Below, piece by piece: positions 8,201-15,817 of a stretch of 64,000 nucleotides of DNA. A model generated the notes under the pieces. That model ran no database searches and was not told the DNA's origin. It saw nothing but the letters and a program-made list of their open reading frames with translations. Made by a program: the position numbers and the translations under genes. Position 1 is the stretch's first letter, and each line of letters opens with the position of its first letter. Source of the stretch: Virgibacillus phasianinus (GTDB taxonomy: Bacteria > Bacillota > Bacilli > Bacillales > Amphibacillaceae). Location: assembly GCF_002216775.1 (NCBI RefSeq), contig NZ_CP022315.1, positions 1,240,001-1,304,000 of the forward strand, written 5' to 3'.

Positions 8201-8952
8201 ATATTAAAGGTTTGTTTAAAAAGTATAACGATAAAAGTGTAGTCGATGATGTGTCATTAACAATTGAAAAGGGTACGATTACCTCCTTTATCGGACCAAA
8301 TGGTGCTGGTAAAAGTACATTAATTTCCATGATCAGCAGATTGATTACCAAGGATGCGGGGCATATTACCATCGATGGCGAGGATATAACAAAATCAAAG
8401 AACAATGATTTAGCAAAGAAAATTTCGATATTAAAACAATCAAATTCGATAAATTTACGATTAACGATTCGCGAACTGGTTTCCTTTGGGCGATTCCCTT
8501 ACTCACAAGGAAAGTTAACGAAGGAAGACTGGTCAAAAGTTGATGAAGCAATTGAATACATGGAGCTTGAGGAAATTCAGGATAAATTTATTGATGAACT
8601 TAGCGGCGGCCAGCGACAACGGGCCCACATTGCAATGGTCATTGCCCAGGACACGGAATACGTGCTGCTTGATGAACCATTGAACAATTTGGATATGCGG
8701 CATTCGGTACAGATTATGAAAACGTTAAGGAGATTGGTAAATGAGCTTGGCAAAACCATTTTAATTGTGATTCATGACATTAATTTTGCGTCGTGCTATT
8801 CCGATCAAATTGTAGCATTAAAGGACGGGAAAATAGTTAAACAGGGTCCGACCTGCGATGTTATAGATGAATGTGTACTAAGGGATATCTATGACATGGA
8901 TATGAATATAAAAAATATCAACGATAACCGTATTTGTGTTTATTTTTCATAA
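8194..8952 (+). CDS. yclP: Siderophore ABC transporter ATPase YclP
   Basis: A 252-residue ATPase of the FepC/FhuC group that powers the YclNO permease. Walker A GPNGAGKST is at residues 34-42, the Q-loop is in LKQSNSINLR, the signature LSGGQRQR is near residue 136, Walker B VLLDEP is near 157, and the H-loop is IVIHDINFA. ATG at 8194 follows AAGGAG (8180-8185). In this family one ATPase forms the homodimer. It is co-transcribed with the upstream permeases, and a 67-base gap separates it from yclQ. Confidence 0.92.
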   Translation: MVDIKGLFKKYNDKSVVDDVSLTIEKGTITSFIGPNGAGKSTLISMISRLITKDAGHITIDGEDITKSKNNDLAKKISILKQSNSINLRLTIRELVSFGRFPYSQGKLTKEDWSKVDEAIEYMELEEIQDKFIDELSGGQRQRAHIAMVIAQDTEYVLLDEPLNNLDMRHSVQIMKTLRRLVNELGKTILIVIHDINFASCYSDQIVALKDGKIVKQGPTCDVIDECVLRDIYDMDMNIKNINDNRICVYFS

Positions 8953-9019
8953 ATAAGCACCCGGGAACTCCACTAATCACCGGGGGCTGGAGCTAAAATA
9001 AAAAAGGGAGATGAGATGA

Positions 9020-9961
9020 ATGAGGAAATTTTTATTAGTTGCTTTGTTATGTATAGTTGCTGTGTTTGCCGCAGCATGTGGGAAATCGGAGGGTGAAAAT
9101 GCGAATAGCAGTTCCAAAAAGTCAGAAGCGATAACTGTTAAGCACGAATTAGGAGAGACGAAAGTTAGTAAAAACCCGAAAAAAGTAGTTGTATTTGATT
9201 ACGGAACATTGGATACACTTGATAAACTCGGTATAAAAGTTACTGGGGTGCCAAAGGGTAATATTCCATCATACATAGATAAATACGAAGCCAAGGAATA
9301 TGAGAATGTTGGAAGCCTAAAAGAGCCGGATTTTGATAAGCTAGCCGAAATTGACCCTGATTTAATCATTATTTCCGGAAGGCAAGCTTCATTATATGAA
9401 CAGCTTCAGGAACTTGCTCCAACTATATATCTTGGTGTTGATACAACCAGATATATGGAATCCTTTAAAGAAAATCTTGCAGTAATCGGAAACATTTTTA
9501 ATAAAGAAGATGAAATTGACAAAGAATTAAAATCAATCGAACAATCAATAGCTGATTTGAAGAAAAAAGCGTCAGAAAGTGATATAAATGCATTAATTAT
9601 TCTTGCAAACGATGACAAAATAAGTGCCTACGGACCAAGTTCTAGATTCGGATTAATTCACGACGTCTTTGGAATACCAGCGGTGGATAAAGGTATTGAA
9701 GTTTCTACACATGGAATGAACGTATCCTTTGAGTATGTGGTTGAGCAAGATCCAGATTTACTTTACGTTATTGACCGCGGCGCTGTGGTTGGCAGCAGTT
9801 CTTCAGCAAAACAAGTTGTGGAAAATGACCTAACCAAGAAGACGAAGGCCTATAAAAACGACAACATTGTTTATTTGGATCCGAATTATTGGTATTTATC
9901 TGGCGGCGGTTTAGTTTCCGTACAGGAAATGGTAAATGAAGTAGCAAAAAGTTTAAATTAA
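9020..9961 (+). CDS. yclQ: Siderophore-binding lipoprotein YclQ
   Basis: A 313-residue periplasmic-binding-type lipoprotein. The N-terminus MRKFLLVALLCIVAVFAAAC gives a lipobox ending at Cys20, which would be lipidated and anchor the protein outside the membrane. The body is a class III substrate-binding fold: KVVVFDYGTLDTLDKLG, LIIISGRQASLYEQL and the C-terminal helix VSVQEMVNEVAKSLN. It delivers Fe-petrobactin or related Fe-catecholates to YclNO. ATG at 9020 follows GGGAG at 9006-9010. It is the last gene of the operon. Confidence 0.92.
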   Translation: MRKFLLVALLCIVAVFAAACGKSEGENANSSSKKSEAITVKHELGETKVSKNPKKVVVFDYGTLDTLDKLGIKVTGVPKGNIPSYIDKYEAKEYENVGSLKEPDFDKLAEIDPDLIIISGRQASLYEQLQELAPTIYLGVDTTRYMESFKENLAVIGNIFNKEDEIDKELKSIEQSIADLKKKASESDINALIILANDDKISAYGPSSRFGLIHDVFGIPAVDKGIEVSTHGMNVSFEYVVEQDPDLLYVIDRGAVVGSSSSAKQVVENDLTKKTKAYKNDNIVYLDPNYWYLSGGGLVSVQEMVNEVAKSLN

Positions 9962-9971
9962 AAAGGATGCG

Positions 9972-10010
9972 AAAGGGTGATCGGCAATCGATCACTCTTT
10001 ATGTTTTTTT
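9972..10010 (+). terminator. Terminator of the yclNOPQ operon
   Basis: Stem AAAGGGTGATCG (9972-9983) / CGATCACTCTTT (9989-10000) with a GCAAT loop, followed by ATGTTTTTTT. Confidence 0.85.
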
Positions 10011-10021
10011 AGGGAAATAAG

Positions 10022-10103
10022 TTATCCACATTTTATCCCAAAAACATATTCACAGCATAAATACATGATTTCCACACAGTTATCCCCAGAATTCTGTGGA
10101 TAG
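10022..10103. promoter_or_regulatory. Cluster of DnaA-box-like sites
   Basis: There is a perfect DnaA box TTATCCACA at 10022-10030, a one-mismatch box TTATCCCCA at 10080-10088 and a reverse-strand one-mismatch box (TGTGGATAG, i.e. CTATCCACA) at 10095-10103. A weaker TTATCCCAA lies at 10033. There is no dnaA or dnaN nearby, so this is not oriC; it resembles the DnaA-box clusters that B. subtilis carries away from its origin. It lies in the 239-base gap before the dehydratase gene, which it might also regulate. Confidence 0.6.
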
Positions 10104-10200
10104 CTTGTTAATAAGTGTTTAAATTGTCTGATTTCACAAACATGGTATGGGAATTTTTGTTAGACTAATAATATGAAAATAATTTAAAGGAGGCAATAAA

Positions 10201-10497
10201 GTGGATCGTATGACAGAAGAACAAGTAAACAATGAATTAGCAGGATTGACTGACTGGAATCTGATTGATGAAAAATGGATTGAAAGAATATATCGTTTTA
10301 AGAAATACTTAGCAGGCGTACGGTTTGTTGATAAAGTTGCTGAGTCTGCGGAGAATAAACAGCATCATCCATTGATTGCAATAGATTATAAAAAGGTAAG
10401 CGTGAAATTTTCATCATGGCAGGAAAAAGGTTTAACATCGGTAGACTTTGAAATGGCAAAGCGCGTTGATGTAATATATGAAGAATTAGAACAATAG
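10201..10497 (+). CDS. Pterin-4a-carbinolamine dehydratase (DCoH/PhhB family)
   Basis: A 98-residue protein of the size usual for this family. It carries the active-site block ENKQHHP (residues 51-57), matching the family motif with the conserved His-His-Pro, followed by YKKVSVKFSSWQEKGLTSVDFEMAKRVD. The enzyme dehydrates 4a-hydroxytetrahydropterin in pterin recycling; in bacteria without phenylalanine hydroxylase it is often assigned to molybdopterin or folate-related pterin chemistry. GTG at 10201 is the start, preceded by AAAGGAGG (10187-10194). It is a single-gene unit. Confidence 0.9.
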   Translation: MDRMTEEQVNNELAGLTDWNLIDEKWIERIYRFKKYLAGVRFVDKVAESAENKQHHPLIAIDYKKVSVKFSSWQEKGLTSVDFEMAKRVDVIYEELEQ

Positions 10498-10509
10498 ATT
10501 CTGTCATTA

Positions 10510-10645
10510 ATTGTCGATATTTCCCGGGAAATTATATTGCAGTTTCCTGATTTTCTCCCGGGTTGTTAGGGTCTGTGGTTTAGGAGAAATCACCTGAGTT
10601 TTTGGGGTTGTCGCCTGATTATATAGAGCTGTTGCCCGAGTTCAC
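10510..10645. repeat. Degenerate tandem repeat, about 21-bp period
   Basis: The last three units are exactly 21 bp apart and carry the cores ATCACCTGAGTT (from 10588), TGTCGCCTGATT (from 10609) and TGTTGCCCGAGTT (from 10630). Related cores TTTCCCGGGAA (10520), TTTCCTGATT (10543) and TCTCCCGGGTT (10554) precede them at multiples of about 11-21. It is non-coding and fills the gap between two convergent genes. Confidence 0.6.
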
Positions 10646-10654
10646 TGAATTTTT

Positions 10655-11032
10655 CTATACAGCACCAATTAGTGTAATAAAATCGTCAATGTCGCCGGAA
10701 ATGCGATTGACTCCTTCTACAAAATAAAAAGTAGATGCCGTGGCCAGATCAATTTCCTCGGCTGAATATATGTAGATAGGCTTTCCTAAATCAAGTGCTA
10801 TTCCGAGTTCTACATGGCTGCTCTTCCCGGCTGGGTGCAATAGTATGAAAATATCACTATTTTGGACGGCCTGTTTCTCCTGTTCACCAATCGCCTTTAG
10901 TGTGGTCGGTTCAACCGCCCGCTGATTCATTGTCCAATTGTAAGTATGGGAGAATCCTTTTAAAATAAGTTTTTGCGCAACGTATGTTACCATTTCCTTA
11001 TTTTTAAAACTGGAAGCTATGTAAAAACGCAC
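10655..11032 (-). CDS. Nucleoside 2-deoxyribosyltransferase-like protein
   Basis: A 125-residue protein with a Rossmann-like fold: MRFYIASSFKNKEMV at the N-terminus, SDIFILLHPAGKSSHVELGIALDLGKPIYIY in the middle. The HVELG glutamate (residue 75) matches the nucleophile of nucleoside deoxyribosyltransferases and the related DNPH1-type hydrolases, which cleave or exchange the base of deoxynucleosides. The protein is a little shorter than classical transferases (about 150 residues), so the precise substrate is open. It is 11 bases downstream of the acetyltransferase gene and probably shares its transcript. Confidence 0.75.
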   Translation of the reverse strand: MRFYIASSFKNKEMVTYVAQKLILKGFSHTYNWTMNQRAVEPTTLKAIGEQEKQAVQNSDIFILLHPAGKSSHVELGIALDLGKPIYIYSAEEIDLATASTFYFVEGVNRISGDIDDFITLIGAV

Positions 11033-11043
11033 TGGATTTCCCC

Positions 11044-11598
11044 CTAATTTTGATTATTCCATTCATCAGCCAGCATTCCATATACGACGTGGTCGACATA
11101 GTGATCATATATCCATTCCGCTTGTCTGATTTGTCCCTCTTCAATAAATCCTAATCGCTTCGGAATTGACCGGCTCTTTTTATTTTCAAATGCTGCACGA
11201 ATATCAACCCGATTAAAAGCTAGTTCGGTAAACGCGTAATCAGTCAGGTAGCGAACCACACGTGTGATAATCCCGTTTCCCTGGTAATCCTGTCCAAGCC
11301 AATAACCGATATAAGCTACTTTGTTGGACCAATCCAAACTATTAAAACTAGCAGTACCAACCATTTTTCCCTTATAGTGGACTGCAACAGTCATGCTTTT
11401 CTTATCCTGAAATCCCTGCATGGTGTGTTCAATAAAACCACGCGAATCATCAATCGTTGTGGTCGTATCAACCCAAGGTAACCATTCGCGTAAATAGGAC
11501 CGCGACGCATCTGTTAAATTAAAAAGTTCTTCGGCATCATCAATTTGCATTAATTTTAATGTAAGATCTTCATCAATTTCACGGAAAAACATGAGCAT
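11044..11598 (-). CDS. GNAT N-acetyltransferase, RimJ/RimL type
   Basis: A 184-residue GNAT protein of the RimL/YdaF type. Visible features are the N-terminal LKLMQIDDAEELFNLTD, the strand and pyrophosphate-binding loop YIGYWLGQDYQGNGIITRVV (about residues 96-115), the LAFNRVDIRAAFENKKSRSI helix region and the GFIEEG block before the C-terminus. This family acetylates N-termini of ribosomal proteins or small amines using acetyl-CoA. Two in-frame starts, 11598 and 11592, share a GGGGGT ribosome binding site. The substrate is unknown. Confidence 0.85.
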   Translation of the reverse strand: MLMFFREIDEDLTLKLMQIDDAEELFNLTDASRSYLREWLPWVDTTTTIDDSRGFIEHTMQGFQDKKSMTVAVHYKGKMVGTASFNSLDWSNKVAYIGYWLGQDYQGNGIITRVVRYLTDYAFTELAFNRVDIRAAFENKKSRSIPKRLGFIEEGQIRQAEWIYDHYVDHVVYGMLADEWNNQN

Positions 11599-11773
11599 AA
11601 CCCCCGGTTAATTGTTTACTAGAACCTATCACACAGTTTGTTGGACAGAAATTCCCACTTGATGAGGTTTTATTCTATCATACCATAAATGTATACTAAG
11701 ATTGAGACAAAGGTTTTAATGAAAAGCGCAACTGTGCAATGACAAAAACGAATATAATGAAGAGGTGACTAAA

Positions 11774-12244
11774 ATGACAGCAAATTCGCCAAAATTGCCA
11801 CTAACGCCTGAAGAAAGGTCCAGCTTAAGAGCTGCCAAAATTAAATTATGTGAAATTACTCAGTTAGATGTGCATAACCTTGCAAATGCCCTTAATGCCT
11901 CGCTAAATAGAGCGGAATATTTACATGGTCTGGCTATCTTTCAATCTATCCCGTCGATTGGACCGAAGCTTGCACATCTTGTGATCGATTTAGGCTACTA
12001 TTCATTTGACGCTGTAAAATATGAGTCAGGCGAAGAACTCACCAATAGAGCCGAAGAGAATTACGGATATTGGATGGACCCTTGTGTAGAGGATTCCCTC
12101 CGCTGTGTGGTTTATCATGCCAACCACCCTGGCAGTGATAAAAAGTGGTTTGAATTTACTGGAGAACGAAAAGAATATCGAAAGGAGAATGGATATCCTG
12201 AGACACGTCCAAAACGCGCGTGGTATGATGCAGAGAAAACATAA
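11774..12244 (+). CDS. Helix-hairpin-helix protein (Cdd1 / pathogenicity-locus family)
   Basis: A 156-residue protein. The central FQSIPSIGPKLAHLVIDLGYYS is a helix-hairpin-helix DNA-binding motif, and the acidic and Trp-rich C-terminal half (YGYWMDPCVEDSLRCVVYHA ... KWFEFTGERKEYR) is the conserved part of the Cdd1 family (PF11731-type). Its role is unknown; a DNA-binding or repair-associated role is an inference from the fold. ATG at 11774 is chosen because GAGGTGA (11762-11768) is correctly spaced; GTG at 11765 lies within that site. Confidence 0.75.
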   Translation: MTANSPKLPLTPEERSSLRAAKIKLCEITQLDVHNLANALNASLNRAEYLHGLAIFQSIPSIGPKLAHLVIDLGYYSFDAVKYESGEELTNRAEENYGYWMDPCVEDSLRCVVYHANHPGSDKKWFEFTGERKEYRKENGYPETRPKRAWYDAEKT

Positions 12245-12287
12245 AGATAAAGGATTTTTCAAAGATCTCTTATAACTATAATTATTA

Positions 12288-12392
12288 AAACCGGGCGAGG
12301 GAATGCGGAACTCGGGCGAAAATAGGTGTAACTTGGGAGAGGTCAAGTCCAACCCAGGGGAAAATCAGCTGTCTCCTGACCAGCTTGATTCC
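12288..12392. repeat. Degenerate tandem repeat, five units of 21 bp
   Basis: Units start at 12288, 12309, 12330, 12351 and 12372. Their openings are AAACCGGGCGA, AACTCGGGCGA, AACTTGGGAGA, AACCCAGGGGA and a more diverged TCTCCTGACC. The reverse complement of the core (TCGCCCGAGTT) matches the core of the 10510-10645 array, so both belong to one family in opposite orientation. It is non-coding, between two convergent genes. Confidence 0.75.
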
Positions 12393-12468
12393 CTCCCAAA
12401 TTGTTGGTCTTTGACAATATACCGCATTTAATGCCTGATGTAAGTCTCCTTTTTTCAAAAGCATCTTA

Positions 12469-12900
12469 CTACCAATCCTTATTTTCGTGCACTGTACGAT
12501 TATATTTTTGGAGCAGATGACCAAATGATACACGTTCCTCTTCTGTCCAGTCCTGCAGAATCGTTGAAAGTCTTTCAAATCGCCTTTGTTTATTCGCATC
12601 CAATTCCGTTGTTCCAAGTTTTGTAATATGGTAAAAGTAAGCCCTTCCATCATTAGGGTTAGGCAATTTATCCACGTATTTTTTCTCGATAAGAGCGGCA
12701 GCCTGCCTGCTGACTGTGGAAATATCCAAATGCAGTTCATTGGACAGTGTTTTCACACCTGCTGGCCCATAGGTAGATAACTGACGCAGTATGACAAAGG
12801 CCGAACGATCCAGGCTTCCATTTCGCTTTTCGGAAATGACAATTCTACGGATAAAATCGGTAACCTCATTTTCAATTAGTTTTATTGATTTTTTACTCAT
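12469..12900 (-). CDS. MarR-family transcriptional regulator
   Basis: A 143-residue winged-helix repressor. The DNA-binding part runs through FVILRQLSTYGPAGVKTLSNELHLDISTVSRQAAALIEKKYVDK, followed by the beta-wing with the conserved DGRAYFYHIT pattern (the family's D.R motif). Dimerisation helices lie at both ends. It is divergent from a CBS-domain gene and an MFS exporter, the classic arrangement in which a MarR protein represses an efflux pump and itself. A likely operator is in the shared intergenic region. The ligand is unknown. Confidence 0.88.
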   Translation of the reverse strand: MSKKSIKLIENEVTDFIRRIVISEKRNGSLDRSAFVILRQLSTYGPAGVKTLSNELHLDISTVSRQAAALIEKKYVDKLPNPNDGRAYFYHITKLGTTELDANKQRRFERLSTILQDWTEEERVSFGHLLQKYNRTVHENKDW

Positions 12901-12966
12901 TTTTTACACTCCTCAAAAAACCTTCATATGTAATGATATCGAACCCTAACTGTTTGTCAATTGATT

Positions 12967-13005
12967 CAAGTGTACTTGACACAACTTGCAAATTGATTGT
13001 ATCAT
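12967..13005 (+). promoter_or_regulatory. Promoter and candidate MarR operator
   Basis: CAAGT-GT-ACTTG (12967-12978) is a short perfect inverted repeat overlapping TTGACA (12976-12981), the -35 element of a promoter with TATCAT (13000-13005) at 18 bases. Further ACTTGCAA and CATACAAGT half-sites lie between and beyond. A repressor bound here would block polymerase for the CBS-MFS operon and could also affect the divergent marR. Confidence 0.6.
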
Positions 13006-13067
13006 ACAAGTAGTTGGTTGTAACATGCAATTAGTTGAAATGAATTTAAGTGGCGAGGAGGGTATAC

Positions 13068-13523
13068 ATGCAGGCTCATGAAATGATGATACACGATGTT
13101 TATAAGGTGATGGAAACCGATAGCGTGCGCGCTGTGATTAAGAAATTTATTGAACATCGGATAAGTGGTGTACCAGTAGTCAACCACAGGAATGAAATTA
13201 TTGCCTACGTAAGTGATGGCGATATTATGCGATATATCGGCAAGCATAAAGATATTTTCGTTGATTCTTTATATACTGTTACTGTATTTAAAGGGGATAA
13301 TGAGGAATTTGATGAACGGATTAAGAAAATATTGGATTTAAATGTACTGGAACTAGCAAAACGTAAAGTAGAAAAAATTCAATCGCATAAAGAGATTGAA
13401 GAAGTTGCAGCTATTTTAGGGAAAAAGCGGATTAAAAAGCTTCCAGTCGAACGGGACGGCGTTTTAGTTGGAATTATTAGCCGTGGTGATGTTATTCGAA
13501 ATACATTTAAATCAATATTGTAG
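13068..13523 (+). CDS. Two-CBS-domain protein
   Basis: A 151-residue protein made of a CBS pair: MIHDVYKVMETDSVRAVIKKFIEHRISGVPVVNHRNEIIAYVSDGDIMR, then a second copy (EEVAAILGKKRIKKLPVERDGVLVGIISRGDVIR). CBS pairs bind adenine nucleotides or similar ligands and act as sensors. A start at 13068 is chosen for the GAGGAGGG (13055-13062) just upstream; GTG at 13050 precedes that site. It is 36 bases before the MFS gene, so a role in sensing the state that calls for the exporter is plausible but not shown. Confidence 0.85.
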   Translation: MQAHEMMIHDVYKVMETDSVRAVIKKFIEHRISGVPVVNHRNEIIAYVSDGDIMRYIGKHKDIFVDSLYTVTVFKGDNEEFDERIKKILDLNVLELAKRKVEKIQSHKEIEEVAAILGKKRIKKLPVERDGVLVGIISRGDVIRNTFKSIL

Positions 13524-13559
13524 GAACGCAATCATAAAATAGTAAGGAGACAATTTTAT

Positions 13560-14801
13560 ATGTCGTCAAGTTCTAATATTTCAATAGAAAGAAGTGCCAC
13601 ACACACTTCTATTCAGGAAAGTCCAGGTCTTCTTCAACAACCCAAGGCCGTTTGGGCTGTCTTTTTTGCTTCAATCATTGCTTTTATGGGACTTGGTCTT
13701 GTGGATCCCATTTTACCGGCAATCTCAAGTCAATTGAATGCGACTAAAAGTGAAACCACGTTACTTTTCACCAGCTACAACGCAGTTATGGCAGTAGCAA
13801 TGCTGGTAACGGGAACAATCACTTCGCGTATAGGTATGAAAAAAACATTATTATCAGGAATTGTAATCATTGCATTATTTTCCGCATTAGGTGGAGCATC
13901 AAATGGTATCTGGGAACTGGTTGGCCTTCGGGGCGGCTGGGGTCTTGGAAATGCATTATTTGTTGCTACGGCATTAACGGCAATTGTGACACTTTCAAAC
14001 AGTGGAAATGCCAAAGCAATCATTTTATATGAGGCAGCAATCGGACTTGGTATCTCCGTTGGGCCGCTAATTGGTGGCTGGCTGGGCGCAATGTCATGGA
14101 GAGGTCCTTTTTTTGGCGTTGCAACGTTAATGGTAATTGCCTTTATCGGTCTTTCTATTCTCATGCCAAAAGGCCAGAAAATGTCAGTCTCGAAAAAGAA
14201 AACGTCCTTGCTTGATCCATTCAGGGCACTAAAGCATCGCTCATTATTAGTGTTCGGTATCGCGGCAGCCCTTTATAATTTTGGATTCTTTACCTTACTT
14301 GCCTTTGCACCATTTGTTTTAGGCCTTGATGAACATGGATTAGGATTCGTTTTCCTTGGCTGGGGATTATTATTAGCCGTCACATCTGTATTCATGGCAC
14401 CTAAACTGCAGCAGCGGTTTGGAACAATTAAGTCCATGTGTGTCATGTTAATTCTATTCGCTCTTGTTCTGCTTGCAATGGGTATTTGGACATCAACACA
14501 ATGGCTTGTCATTACCGCTGTAATTGTTGCTGGTGCTTTATTAGGTAATAACAATACGCTGATCACAACAGCGGTTATGAATGCAAGCCCTGTTGAACGA
14601 TCAACAGCATCGGCTGCGTACAGCTTCCTTCGCTTTATTGGAGGCGCAATTGCACCATATCTAGCAGGTAAACTTTCTGAGATTTACAACTCAAGTGTGC
14701 CATTCATTGTTGGCGCAGTATTCGTGTTTTTATCCGTGTTATTTATTTGGATGAATAATAAACATGTAAACCATGTGGATGAAGTGGAAGTAGCACATTA
14801 A
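13560..14801 (+). CDS. MFS drug/small-molecule exporter
   Basis: A 413-residue major facilitator with 12 predicted helices, a cytoplasmic N-terminus of about 30 residues and a central loop near residues 205-225. The drug:H+ antiporter-1 motif C shows as GLGISVGPLIGGWLGA (about residues 161-176). The loop 2-3 signature appears as SRIGMKKTLLSG. The substrate is not predictable. ATG at 13560 follows AAGGAGACAA. It forms an operon with the CBS gene under control of the divergent MarR. Confidence 0.88.
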   Translation: MSSSSNISIERSATHTSIQESPGLLQQPKAVWAVFFASIIAFMGLGLVDPILPAISSQLNATKSETTLLFTSYNAVMAVAMLVTGTITSRIGMKKTLLSGIVIIALFSALGGASNGIWELVGLRGGWGLGNALFVATALTAIVTLSNSGNAKAIILYEAAIGLGISVGPLIGGWLGAMSWRGPFFGVATLMVIAFIGLSILMPKGQKMSVSKKKTSLLDPFRALKHRSLLVFGIAAALYNFGFFTLLAFAPFVLGLDEHGLGFVFLGWGLLLAVTSVFMAPKLQQRFGTIKSMCVMLILFALVLLAMGIWTSTQWLVITAVIVAGALLGNNNTLITTAVMNASPVERSTASAAYSFLRFIGGAIAPYLAGKLSEIYNSSVPFIVGAVFVFLSVLFIWMNNKHVNHVDEVEVAH

Positions 14802-14813
14802 GAAAAAGTAAGG

Positions 14814-14856
14814 AATGGCTGTCACCAAATTAATCATTGGGTGGCAGCCATTTTTT
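14814..14856 (+). terminator. Terminator of the CBS-MFS operon
   Basis: Stem AATGGCTGTCACC (14814-14826) / GGGTGGCAGCCATT (14839-14852) followed by TTTTATT. The strong stem may also serve the convergent gene. Confidence 0.85.
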
Positions 14857-14877
14857 ATTAGGATATTTGTTGCTATT

Positions 14878-15237
14878 TTAATACCCAACCTCAACAGCGG
14901 CGTTCACAATGTACATTAAATCATTCTTATCAGCCTTATCCTCTAGAAAAATACCACTTGATGTTGCCATTCCGCCAGTAACAACCTCAACCGTCACTTC
15001 ACCATAGGGAATCATGTCTTTAACCTTTTCCTTCTTAAGCTGATCTTGGTCGAGCGGGACAGCAAGCTTCACATTTACCTTCATATTCTCGAGACGCTGG
15101 TCAGGCAAGCTGCGCTCAATTCCTGGCATGGAATTATAATGGATGGCATCCTTTACAGCGCGGGTTGCGGCCTTTGTAACATCTTGTCCATGCACATCAA
15201 TTCCAGTACCGGTTTGGATGAATAATATCTGTTGCAT
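14878..15237 (-). CDS. Lin0512 family protein
   Basis: A 119-residue protein matching the Lin0512 family: an N-terminal QQILFIQTGTGIDVHGQD block, a TRAVKDAIHYNSMPGIE helix and the C-terminal GEVTVEVVTGGMATSSGI. The family occurs in Firmicutes and has no assigned biochemical function. The start at 15237 follows AAGGAGAGA on the minus strand. A near-Fur box lies at 15260-15274, just upstream, hinting at metal control. Confidence 0.8.
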   Translation of the reverse strand: MQQILFIQTGTGIDVHGQDVTKAATRAVKDAIHYNSMPGIERSLPDQRLENMKVNVKLAVPLDQDQLKKEKVKDMIPYGEVTVEVVTGGMATSSGIFLEDKADKNDLMYIVNAAVEVGY

Positions 15238-15259
15238 TTAGAATCTCTCCTTATCCAAA

Positions 15260-15274
15260 TGATTACTATTATCA
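15260..15274 (-). promoter_or_regulatory. Candidate Fur/PerR/Zur-type box upstream of the Lin0512 gene
   Basis: TGATTACTATTATCA matches the 7-1-7 Fur consensus TGATAAT-N-ATTATCA at 12 of 14 defined positions, with one half perfect. It lies about 23-37 bases upstream of the start codon at 15237. Fur, PerR and Zur boxes overlap in sequence, so the factor is not resolved. Confidence 0.45.
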
Positions 15275-15330
15275 TTCCCGTAAGATTCCAAACACAAACA
15301 AACTTGTTAAGTGATCGCTAGGAATGCTGG

Positions 15331-15741
15331 TTAGCGCCACCTAATTGCCATTTCCAACTTACAACATTCGATGTTTTCCACTTTGGAAATTAGAATTATA
15401 TTAATACCATCCGGATTATAACTTGTTTGAAAGTCAACCGAAACACCAGTTGATTTAATAAGCTCCTCCACCTTTTTAGAATCATTTTGTTGTGCCGCAT
15501 CCATTACTTTATAGGCGAATTCCTCAGACCCGGACAATCTGTTTAAGATGATGGTTGCTTCTTTCACTAACTGTTTAAAAGCACCCGCCGACTGATGAAA
15601 AAGCGCCGCATCAGTTTCCGGATATTCTGGCCTGGGCTGGTAGGGCTGTACCTGATGATAACAATAGATTGGTTGTTGATAAAAGTACCGTTCATCTGGG
15701 AGACAATAAACCGGACAGGGATAATAATGAGGGTAATACAT
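15331..15741 (-). CDS. Tyr/Pro-rich N-terminus protein, possibly spore-associated, unknown
   Basis: A 136-residue protein. The first about 40 residues are rich in Tyr, Pro, Gln and Cys (MYYPHYYPCPVYCLPDERYF). The remainder is an ordinary alpha/beta domain with helix FKQLVKEATIILNRLSG and a C-terminal IILISKVENIECCKLEMAI. Such Tyr/Pro-rich leaders are common in spore coat proteins, and B. subtilis YuzC is a possible relative, but this is not firm. The start at 15741 is set by CCAGGAGG with good spacing; the upstream open frame has no binding site. Confidence 0.5.
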   Translation of the reverse strand: MYYPHYYPCPVYCLPDERYFYQQPIYCYHQVQPYQPRPEYPETDAALFHQSAGAFKQLVKEATIILNRLSGSEEFAYKVMDAAQQNDSKKVEELIKSTGVSVDFQTSYNPDGINIILISKVENIECCKLEMAIRWR

Positions 15742-15817
15742 CAAAAAACCTCCTGGATGTAAATTCCCTACACTATATGCCCTGGAATTTGTAACGTGCG
15801 ACCTTCTTGCTCCTGAT

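Noticed and set aside
10022-10103. DnaA-box cluster as the chromosomal origin
   Set aside because: No dnaA, dnaN, rpmH or AT-rich unwinding element is nearby; only three good boxes are present.
12285-12740. Minus-strand open frame of 151 codons overlapping the marR gene
   Set aside because: It overlaps marR on the same strand in another frame and runs through the 21-bp repeat array, without a ribosome binding site or protein-like composition.
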